64,000 bases of DNA. Origin: an uncultured Oscillospiraceae bacterium. Lineage in GTDB: Bacteria > Bacillota > Clostridia > Oscillospirales > Acutalibacteraceae. The translations under genes and the position numbers were made by a program. Shown here one piece after another: positions 53,490 through 60,412 of the stretch (position 1 is its first letter; every line of letters starts with the position of its first letter). The notes under the pieces are model-generated. The model did not search any database and was not told where the DNA came from. It saw only the letters and a program-made list of their open reading frames with translations. Location of the stretch: NCBI GenBank assembly GCA_900547445.1, contig URGJ01000001.1, forward strand, positions 149,207 through 213,206. The letters run 5' to 3'.

Positions 53490-54350
53490 TTAATGCTTAT
53501 AAATATCGCGGTGCTCTATCGAGCAGTTGTAATTTTCGTTTATCAAATGCTCGCCGATAAGCTTCGCAAAGGTGACCGAGCGGTGCTTTCCGCCCGTACA
53601 GCCGATGGAAATTATAAGCTGGCTTTTGCCCTCCTTAGCGTAGAGCGGTACGGCGCAGTCGATAAAGCTAATCAGACGGGACAAAAACTCCTTACTGTCC
53701 TCGCTTGCCATAACATAATCCCGTACCTCCTTATCAAGCCCCGTTTTTTCCTTTAACTCCTCAACATAAAAGGGGTTGGGCAGACAGCGCACATCGACCA
53801 CTAAATCCGCCTCGGTGTCCGAGCCGTACTTAAAGCCGAAGGACTTGCACTGAATTTTAAGCACGTTGCTTACGCTGCCGCAGAAAATATTTGAAAGCTG
53901 AACCTTTAGCTGAGAAATCGAAATATGGCTGGTATCCACGACAAAGTCGGACATATACCGTATTTTTTTAAGCATCTCCCGCTCTTTTTCGACGGCGGCA
54001 GAAACCGACATATTCTCGCTGTCAGAAAGAGGATGCTTGCGGCGGTTTTCCTTATAGCGCCTTATCAGGACGTCATCCGCCGCGTCAAGGAAAAGGATCT
54101 TATAATCGGTATGATTATTTTTAAGGCTTGTAAGCACATCTTCAATCTCGTTAAAAAGAATACCTCCGCGCATATCGGTGACAATCGCCATTTTGTTAAG
54201 CAGGTCGCCGCTTCTCGCGGAAAGCTCGACAAACGAGGGGATTATTGCGGGCGGAATGTTATCAACACAGTAAAAGCCTATGTCCTCAAGGACGTTCGCC
54301 GCCTGAGATTTGCCCGCTCCCGACATTCCCGTTACAATTAAAAGCTCCAT
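53490..54350 (-). CDS. rapZ: RNase adapter protein RapZ (YvcJ)
   Basis: A P-loop nucleotide-binding protein of 286 residues. Walker A GMSGAGKS at 8-15, MRGGILF-like Walker B, and the C-terminal domain GCTGGKHRSVTFAKLIGEHL. In Enterobacteria it guides RNase E; in Bacillus YvcJ has GTPase activity with an unclear target. ATG at 54350 is preferred to GTG at 54359. The murB stop overlaps its leader by a few bases. Confidence 0.94.
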   Translation of the reverse strand: MELLIVTGMSGAGKSQAANVLEDIGFYCVDNIPPAIIPSFVELSARSGDLLNKMAIVTDMRGGILFNEIEDVLTSLKNNHTDYKILFLDAADDVLIRRYKENRRKHPLSDSENMSVSAAVEKEREMLKKIRYMSDFVVDTSHISISQLKVQLSNIFCGSVSNVLKIQCKSFGFKYGSDTEADLVVDVRCLPNPFYVEELKEKTGLDKEVRDYVMASEDSKEFLSRLISFIDCAVPLYAKEGKSQLIISIGCTGGKHRSVTFAKLIGEHLINENYNCSIEHRDIYKH

Positions 54351-54351
54351 T

Positions 54352-55269
54352 TCACTCACCCTTTTCCTCTCTGCCTATAAATATGACCTCGCGCTCAAGA
54401 CTTACTCCGTCCTTTGCTAAAACGGTGTCGCTTACCTTTCGGCTTAGCTTCATTACGTCCGCCGCGGTCGCCCCGCCGCGGTTTATTATAAAGCCTGCGT
54501 GCTTACAGCTTACCTGCGCGCCGCCCTCGGTCGCTCCTTTAAGCCCGTTTTTTTCTATAAGCGCGCCTGCAAAATAGCCCTCGGGGCGCTTAAAAAAGCT
54601 GCCCGCGCTTGGGTATTCAAGCGGCTGCTTTGACTTTCTGCGGCTTATATAGTCTTCCATTTTTTCTTCAATTTCTTTTTTTTCGCCCTTCTGAAGCCTT
54701 AATACGGCACTGATAACGGTCGTTCCGTTTTCCTTGAATACACTTTTTCGGTATCCGAAATTCATATCCTTTGCTTCAACCTTAACGGTAGAACCATCCG
54801 CCGTCATACACTCGGCGCTTAAAACCGCGCCTGATATTTCGCCGCCGTAGGCTCCCGCGTTCATATAAACAGCGCCGCCGATACTGCCCGGTATTCCGTA
54901 GGCAAATTCAAGCCCTGTAAGTGAGTTCCTAAGCGCCGCCCTGCAAACATCCGAAAGCGCCGCCCCCGCGCCGCAGGTGATTTCCTCCCCGGAGACCGAA
55001 ATGCCGTTCAAACCCAAAAGGCTTATTGCCGCGCCCTCTAACCCTAAGTCGGAAACCAAAAGGTTAGAGCCTTTTCCGATAATAAAACGCGGAATATTAA
55101 GCTCGCCGCATTTTTTAAATACGGCGGAAAGCTCATTAGCCGAGCGCACGGAAATAAAAATATCCGCCGCTCCCCCGATTTTAAAGCTTGTGTGACAGCT
55201 CATAGGCTCGTTAAGCTTATACTCTATTGAATTTTCCTTACAAAACCTTATTAACCCGTCAAGACCCAT
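54352..55269 (-). CDS. murB: UDP-N-acetylenolpyruvoylglucosamine reductase
   Basis: FAD enzyme of peptidoglycan precursor synthesis. It has 305 residues. PCMH-type FAD site IGKGSNLLVSDLG, Gly-rich GIPGSIGGAVYMNAGAYGG, catalytic Ser in PSAGSFFKRP and final Glu in the SLEREVIFIG segment. The absence of the extra loop makes it type II. The start ATG at 55269 was chosen because CGGAG precedes it. Confidence 0.97.
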   Translation of the reverse strand: MGLDGLIRFCKENSIEYKLNEPMSCHTSFKIGGAADIFISVRSANELSAVFKKCGELNIPRFIIGKGSNLLVSDLGLEGAAISLLGLNGISVSGEEITCGAGAALSDVCRAALRNSLTGLEFAYGIPGSIGGAVYMNAGAYGGEISGAVLSAECMTADGSTVKVEAKDMNFGYRKSVFKENGTTVISAVLRLQKGEKKEIEEKMEDYISRRKSKQPLEYPSAGSFFKRPEGYFAGALIEKNGLKGATEGGAQVSCKHAGFIINRGGATAADVMKLSRKVSDTVLAKDGVSLEREVIFIGREEKGE

Positions 55270-55292
55270 AAGCACTCCGAAAAATCTGAATT

Positions 55293-56249
55293 TTATTTAT
55301 ATAGCTCGCAAAGATACGCCGCGCCGATTATTCCCGCGTCATTTCCGAGCTCGGCGACCTTTATCTCGGTTTTCTTCTCAATATTTCTTGCGTAGTTCTC
55401 GCCCTCTAAGAAAGCCTTAATCGGCTTAATTAGGTTGTCGCCCTCTTTTGAAATTCCGCCGCCTATGCAAAGCACCTCAGGCTGGAATATGTTTATATTA
55501 TTGGAAACGCCGACAGCGACGTATTCAACATATTTATCTACAATCATCTTGCCCGCAACGTCGCCTTTACGCATAGCGTCAAAGGCTGTCCTGCCGTCAA
55601 CCTTGTTTATGTCAGACCCGCAAAGCTCCCACATAACCGATTTGGGATATTTTATCATAGCCTGTTTGGTCTGACGGATAAGCGCGGTTGCCGAGGCGTA
55701 CGCCTCCCAGCAGCCCTGTCTGCCGCAGGAGCACATCTCGCCGCCCATAGCGATAACGGTGTGTCCCAGCTCCGCACCCGCGTAGTTAGAGCCCGAGTAA
55801 ATCTTGCCGTCGATTATTACGCCGCCGCCGACGCCCGTGCCGAGGGTTATCGCGATAAAGTCGTTCGTACCTCTGCCCGCGCCCGCAATATACTCACCGT
55901 ACGCCGCCGCGTTGGCATCGTTTTCAATGTAGAAATCCACCCCCATACGCTCCTTAAGCATTTTCGCCATAGGCACATTATTAAAGCCTAAATTGTTGGC
56001 GTAGCAAACCACGCCGTGTACGGGGTCGATAGCTCCGGGCGAGCCTACGCCCATTGAGTCAATATCGCTCACTTTGAGCCCCGCGCTTTCAATTGCGATA
56101 TTCGCCGCCTTCACCATATCGTCAATAACCTCTTCGGCGGGGCGGGGCAGATTTGTTTTAACCTTGCTTGTAGCAACTATATTATAGTTATCGTCCACAA
56201 CTCCCGCTACAATGTTAGTTCCTCCGAGATCAATTCCAAGCTTATACAT
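55293..56249 (-). CDS. glk: ROK-family glucokinase
   Basis: A 318-residue sugar kinase that phosphorylates glucose with ATP. Phosphate loop LGIDLGGTNIV at the N-terminus, ENDANAAAYGEY active-site segment, and the ROK zinc motif HTVIAMGGEMCSCGRQGCWEAYAS. The start ATG at 56249 follows TAGGAG. It is between hprK and murB, joining sugar uptake control and wall synthesis in one run. The family is clear; the glucose preference is inferred. Confidence 0.92.
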   Translation of the reverse strand: MYKLGIDLGGTNIVAGVVDDNYNIVATSKVKTNLPRPAEEVIDDMVKAANIAIESAGLKVSDIDSMGVGSPGAIDPVHGVVCYANNLGFNNVPMAKMLKERMGVDFYIENDANAAAYGEYIAGAGRGTNDFIAITLGTGVGGGVIIDGKIYSGSNYAGAELGHTVIAMGGEMCSCGRQGCWEAYASATALIRQTKQAMIKYPKSVMWELCGSDINKVDGRTAFDAMRKGDVAGKMIVDKYVEYVAVGVSNNINIFQPEVLCIGGGISKEGDNLIKPIKAFLEGENYARNIEKKTEIKVAELGNDAGIIGAAYLCELYK

Positions 56250-56276
56250 TTTTTGCACTCCTAATTATTTTTTTAT

Positions 56277-57245
56277 TTAAAATGGATTTACTGTTTCAGC
56301 GGCAGTTTCTGTTTTTTCATCATCCTCGGTCATACCGAGCTTTTGAAGCAGATCTTTCGCCGCGTTGTAGCCGAGTTTTTTCTGGCGGCTGTTCATAGCG
56401 GCTACCTCAATTATAACCGCAAGATTGCGCCCGGGCTTTACGGGAATTGTATGCGACGGTATATCCAGCCCTAAAATACTTGTGGTCTGATTTTCAAGTC
56501 CCATACGGTCATAAACCTTATTTATATCCCACGGTTCCAGATTAATGACAAGGTCAATTTTCTCCGTAAGCTTGACCGCGCCTGCTCCGAAAATACGGCT
56601 GGCATTAATAATACCTATTCCGCGAAGCTCGATAAAATGCCTGATATTATCGGGCGCAGTACCGACAAGCGACTTGTTTGAAACGCGGCGTATCTCAACC
56701 GCGTCGTCCGCAATAAGACGGTGTCCGCGCTTAATAAGCTCAATTGCCGTCTCGCTCTTACCTACTCCGCTTTCGCCGAGCAAAAGTATTCCCTCGCCGT
56801 ACACCTCGACAAGCACTCCGTGCCTCGTGACGCGAGGAGCAAGGCAAAGATTCAAATAAGCGATAAGCGCCGCGGTAAAGGCGGAGGTGGATTCCCCCGT
56901 TCTAAGAAGCGGAACGCCGTATTCTTTAGCGATTTTTACATAAACATCGCCGACATCGAGGTCGCGGCATATAATAACCGCGGCGGGCTTATGTGAGAAA
57001 AACTCGCGCAGTCTGCTCTCCGCCTTTTCGGGGGTAAATCGTAAGATAAAGCCCTCCTCGCTTTTTCCGATAATTTGAATTCTTTTTTCGTCAAAAAATT
57101 CAAAATATCCGGCCATATGAAGTCCCGGGCGGTTAACCTCGGTCGTAGTGATTTTAATATTTTCGGGATTCTCAGGCATATTAAGCTGTTCAAGCGAAAA
57201 TTCAGAAATGATTTTTTCAAGAGATATGGTAAAATTGGTATGCAT
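56277..57245 (-). CDS. hprK: HPr kinase/phosphorylase
   Basis: A 322-residue bifunctional enzyme that phosphorylates Ser46 of HPr for carbon catabolite control. Walker A GESGVGKS at 157-164, catalytic His in TRHG (about 142), the HPrK signature ELRGIGIINA (about 200-210), and LIADDAVEI. The HPr (ptsH) gene is not in the window. It is the first gene of the leftward run glk-murB-rapZ-whiA-dnaE. Confidence 0.97.
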   Translation of the reverse strand: MHTNFTISLEKIISEFSLEQLNMPENPENIKITTTEVNRPGLHMAGYFEFFDEKRIQIIGKSEEGFILRFTPEKAESRLREFFSHKPAAVIICRDLDVGDVYVKIAKEYGVPLLRTGESTSAFTAALIAYLNLCLAPRVTRHGVLVEVYGEGILLLGESGVGKSETAIELIKRGHRLIADDAVEIRRVSNKSLVGTAPDNIRHFIELRGIGIINASRIFGAGAVKLTEKIDLVINLEPWDINKVYDRMGLENQTTSILGLDIPSHTIPVKPGRNLAVIIEVAAMNSRQKKLGYNAAKDLLQKLGMTEDDEKTETAAETVNPF

Positions 57246-57282
57246 ATCCTCACCATCCTATGATTTACTATTCACCTTTTTG

Positions 57283-57311
57283 ATTATAATATAAAACATT
57301 CAAAAAGGCAA
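57283..57311 (-). promoter_or_regulatory. Candidate promoter of the hprK operon
   Basis: Minus strand TTGCCT (57306-57311) and TATAAT (57283-57288), spacer 17 bases. The -35 box is weak. The rest of the 247-base gap up to the citrate synthase gene is AT-rich with no clear rightward promoter. Confidence 0.45.
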
Positions 57312-57493
57312 AACATTTATTTCCTTTTTTATTATTTTATTATTATAATCAAAAATAAACAGACTTACAGCAAAAAGCAATACCCTTTCTTAACATAAAA
57401 ATTAACAGTCCGTTTAAGAAATTTGGCTTTTTTTGTGGTAAACTAATTATTATATTAATATGATTAAAAGTTTAAAAGAAAAGAGGGACAAAA

Positions 57494-58870
57494 ATGAGCG
57501 GAAAATCCGGTAACGATTATAATGCGATTACTCCGGAAATACTTAAATACTCCGAATGCTGCATCGGCAACTGCCGAATTGAACCGCAGCTCTACATTGA
57601 GCACAAGGTGAACAGGGGACTGCGTGATCTCAACGGTAAAGGCGTGCTTACCGGTCTTACCGAAATATCCGAGATTGTCTCCAAAAAAGAAATAGACGGC
57701 AAAGAGGTGCCTTGTCCCGGACATCTTTATTACAGGGGCTATGACGTTGAGCAGCTGGTCGAAGGCTTTATTAGGGACAATCGTTTCGGTTTTGAGGAAA
57801 TAGCGTATCTTCTGCTTTTCAGCGAGCTCCCGAACGAGTCCGAGCTTGCCGAATTTAAAGGAATTATTTCCTCATATCGAACCCTGCCCGGTTCTTTCGT
57901 GCGCGATATTATTATGAAAGCACCGTCGTCTGATATGATGAACTCTCTCGCGAGGAGTGTATTGACCCTTTATTCATACGATGAAAAAGCGGATAGCACC
58001 GACATTCCGAACGTTCTTCGCCAGTGCTTGCAGCTTATAGCAAGATTCCCGTCTCTTTCGGTCTACGGTTATCATTCCTACAATTATTACATCAACGGAA
58101 GCGACAGCTTCTTTATTCACGCTCCGCGTCCCGAGCTTTCCACCGCCGAAAACATACTTTATATGCTAAGGCTTGACGGAAAATACACCCCGCTTGAGGC
58201 AAGGGTGCTTGATACCGCGCTGGTACTCCACGCAGAGCACGGCGGCGGAAACAACTCTACCTTTACAACTCATGTTGTGTCCTCCTCAGGGACAGACACT
58301 TACTCAGCAATAGCGGCGGCGCTCGGCTCCCTCAAGGGACCGAAACACGGAGGAGCCAATATTAAAGTCTGCTCGATGTTCAACGACATTAAGGAAAATG
58401 TTAAGGATTGGGAGGATGAAGAAGAGGTCGCCGCTTATCTTAAAAAGATTCTGCACAAGGAAACCTTTGACAGGGCGGGGCTTATCTATGGCGTAGGACA
58501 CGCCGTTTACTCGGTGTCGGATCCGCGCGCCATGGTGCTTAAAGGCTTTGTAAAATCTCTTTCCGAAGAGAAAGGTCTCGAAAAAGAATATCGCCTTTAC
58601 AGCCTTGTCGAAACCCTCGCTCCTCAAATTATCGCGGGAGAACGCAAGATGTATAAAGGCGTCAGCGTAAATGTGGATTTTTACAGCGGCTTTGTTTACG
58701 ATATGCTGGGATTGCCGCATGAGCTTTACACTCCCCTTTTCGCAATCGCGCGTATAGTCGGATGGAGCGCCCACCGCATTGAAGAACTTTTAAACGCGGG
58801 CAAGATAATCCGCCCCGCATACAAAAGCGTTCAGCCCCACCGCGAGTATATAATAATGAAAGACAGATAG
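57494..58870 (+). CDS. Citrate synthase
   Basis: A 458-residue enzyme condensing oxaloacetate and acetyl-CoA, si-type by homology. The catalytic motifs are LHAEHGGGNNSTF (about residue 250), GPKHGGAN and the second catalytic His segment GVGHAVYSVSDPRA; YSGFVYDMLGLP and the C-terminal RPAYKSVQPHREY are conserved. An N-terminal extension of about 60 residues is seen in gut Clostridia homologues. No aconitase or isocitrate dehydrogenase is nearby, so it probably supplies 2-oxoglutarate for glutamate synthesis. The ribosome site is GAGGGA. Confidence 0.93.
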   Translation: MSGKSGNDYNAITPEILKYSECCIGNCRIEPQLYIEHKVNRGLRDLNGKGVLTGLTEISEIVSKKEIDGKEVPCPGHLYYRGYDVEQLVEGFIRDNRFGFEEIAYLLLFSELPNESELAEFKGIISSYRTLPGSFVRDIIMKAPSSDMMNSLARSVLTLYSYDEKADSTDIPNVLRQCLQLIARFPSLSVYGYHSYNYYINGSDSFFIHAPRPELSTAENILYMLRLDGKYTPLEARVLDTALVLHAEHGGGNNSTFTTHVVSSSGTDTYSAIAAALGSLKGPKHGGANIKVCSMFNDIKENVKDWEDEEEVAAYLKKILHKETFDRAGLIYGVGHAVYSVSDPRAMVLKGFVKSLSEEKGLEKEYRLYSLVETLAPQIIAGERKMYKGVSVNVDFYSGFVYDMLGLPHELYTPLFAIARIVGWSAHRIEELLNAGKIIRPAYKSVQPHREYIIMKDR

Positions 58871-58882
58871 ATAAAATCCCGC

Positions 58883-58915
58883 GCCCCGGCATGCGATTTG
58901 CATGCCGGGGCGCTC
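58883..58915. repeat. Perfect 14-bp inverted repeat
   Basis: GCGCCCCGGCATGC (58883-58896) and GCATGCCGGGGCGC (58902-58915), loop GATTT, 12 bases after the citrate synthase stop. There is no T run after it on the plus strand, so a Rho-independent terminator is not typical. The recombinase remnant starts on its far side. Confidence 0.75.
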
Positions 58916-59149
58916 AACTATAAAAGGGGGTACTTCCGAATTATTGTATTTTTTTCTTAAATTAGAAAGTTCATATTCTAATTTCTTTGGAAGATGAACC
59001 TTTCTATACGAAAGTTTGGTTTTCGGAGTAGTGACAATAAAACCGTAATGCCCGTCTTCAAGTTTTGTTTCAGACAGTGTTTTATCGATATTTATGCGTT
59101 TATTTTCAAAATCAATATCCTTCCACTTAAGAGGAAAAGCAATCCGAGC
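58916..59149 (-). pseudogene. Tyrosine recombinase (phage-integrase family) remnant
   Basis: On the minus strand one frame reads about 78 residues: ARIAFPLKWKDIDFENKRIN..., then TTPKTKLSYRKVHLPKKLEYEL. This matches the start of the catalytic domain of Clostridia-type integrases (LxWxDIDFENxxI ... TPKTKxSxRxVxLP), with the Arg-containing LALxW block already altered. A stop codon precedes it and the R-H-x-x-R and Tyr catalytic boxes are absent. The stretch ends at the hairpin at 58915. It is therefore a dead fragment. Confidence 0.65.
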
Positions 59150-59423
59150 ATTTCAAAGCTAGAGTCCCTTTAACTCATTTCAAAATGAAAGTGCGCCCCT
59201 AATTACAAAAAGAAAGTTTTCCCTAATATAAATCTTCTATTAATTTTAAAATAATCTATGACGGTCGTTTGCAAATGAGTATCATCTTATCATTGCAAAT
59301 AGAAAATCATAGTAATATTAAACCGACACTCATATAAAAGTATTCCCATAAAACAACGACCTGCAAGAAGTCAGCAGATATCATAGTACCGAAAAATTAT
59401 TCGTGAAGGACCGAACAATCATA
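59150..59423. other. Non-coding stretch between mobile-element fragments
   Basis: AT-rich with no supported gene. It contains GTGCGCCCC at 59193-59201 and two TTTGCAAA-like copies near 59270 and 59300. The right part may be intron sequence belonging to the 3' end described next; the left limit cannot be set by eye. Confidence 0.4.
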
Positions 59424-59503
59424 AGTTCCGCCGTGTACTGAACGGTACGCACGGTGGTGTGAGAGGTCAGCCGGTCAAATAATGGTCAGCCTCCTACTCG
59501 ATT
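59424..59503 (+). mobile_element. Group II intron 3' end (domains V and VI), remnant
   Basis: CCGCCGTG and CACGGTGG form a lower stem and GTACT/GGTAC an upper stem around a GAAC tetraloop (59428-59457), the shape of domain V with its two-base bulge. It is followed by GAGG...CCTCC pairing (59463-59494) and a CTACTCGAT-like end resembling domain VI. No intron-encoded reverse transcriptase is found, and the upstream 400 bases hold no maturase gene, so this is a truncated or ORF-less remnant. Confidence 0.6.
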
Positions 59504-59516
59504 CTCAAAACAGAGC

Positions 59517-60302
59517 TTATCGGCTTTTTAAGGCTTGCTTTTTCTTGTATTCGGTCGGGGACATTTTAAAATGAGCCTTAAAGCATTCGTTAAAGCTTCT
59601 CACGCTTTGAAATCCGCTTTCCAAGGCAATATCGAGTATTTTTTTGTCGCTTTGTTCCATTAGCGTAATCGCCGCTTCCAATCTGTATAGGTTAAGAAAT
59701 TCGGAAAAAGACATTTTAAAAACCGAGTGAAAATATCTTGAAACATAGTGATAGTCATAGCCTAACAGCCTGCCTATATCCGAGAGCTTAATATCCTTTG
59801 TGTGGTTCTTTTCGATAAAATCGGTTATAACGGTTATTTTTTCCGAGATTTTTTTGTTTTTTTCGGTAAGAGGCACCGATTTAATATATTCGTCGCATAC
59901 AGCGTAAAGAGACGCTTTAATAAGCAGACGCGACGGCTCGCGGTTATCAATCAGACTCTCGGTTATAAATCCGGTGATCTGCGGATTGCAGTTGAATTTA
60001 AAATCTCCCGTTTGTCCTTTAATCATTTTATAAAAATCGTGAACATAATCATCGGAAAAAACGCAGACCCAGTAGCTTGTTTCGGGCTCGGGCTCGTAGG
60101 AGTGAATATCGTAAGGAAAGCACAGTCCGAAATCGTCGGTTTTTAAAAGGTATTCGTTTCCGTTTGAACAGCATCTGAGTCTTCCTTTTATAACATATAC
60201 AAGCTCAAGACTTTTATGAAAATGCGGGTTCCAGATTTCGGTTGTGTAAAATCTGGCGTTAAAATTATTGCTTAAAGAGTTCGTGGGCTGATGAAATAGC
60301 AT
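59517..60302 (-). CDS. AraC-family transcriptional regulator
   Basis: A 261-residue regulator. The N-terminal half (about 1-130) is a cupin-like sensor: FYTTEIWNPHFHKSLELVYV with HFHKSLE, and a beta-strand pattern typical of sugar-responsive AraC proteins. The C-terminal double HTH (about 160-258) has LSDIGRLLGYDYHYVSRYFHSVF and ALESGFQSVRSFNECFKAHFKMSPTEYKK. The start ATG at 60302 follows GAGG 9 bases earlier and replaces the ATG at 60365. It is divergent from the glycyl radical enzyme across a 110-base gap, which makes it the likely activator of that pair. Confidence 0.92.
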   Translation of the reverse strand: MLFHQPTNSLSNNFNARFYTTEIWNPHFHKSLELVYVIKGRLRCCSNGNEYLLKTDDFGLCFPYDIHSYEPEPETSYWVCVFSDDYVHDFYKMIKGQTGDFKFNCNPQITGFITESLIDNREPSRLLIKASLYAVCDEYIKSVPLTEKNKKISEKITVITDFIEKNHTKDIKLSDIGRLLGYDYHYVSRYFHSVFKMSFSEFLNLYRLEAAITLMEQSDKKILDIALESGFQSVRSFNECFKAHFKMSPTEYKKKQALKSR

Positions 60303-60335
60303 ATGTAATTCCTCTAAAGATAAAATTCCGCTAAT

Positions 60336-60365
60336 ATTATACAACATAATGCGAGAAAAAGTCAA
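60336..60365 (-). promoter_or_regulatory. Promoter of the AraC-type gene
   Basis: Minus strand TTGACT (60360-60365) and TATAAT (60336-60341), spacer 18 bases. On the plus strand TATAAT at 60379-60384 can serve the enzyme gene, but there is no good -35 box 17 bases before it, as expected for an activator-dependent promoter. Confidence 0.55.
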
Positions 60366-60412
60366 CTGTTTGCTCTATTATAATAATATAATAATATGAG
60401 AGGAATGATATT

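Noticed and set aside
57413..57461. Rightward promoter for citrate synthase
   Set aside because: Several TA-rich -10-like strings exist but none has a -35 box at a good distance, so no promoter is called.
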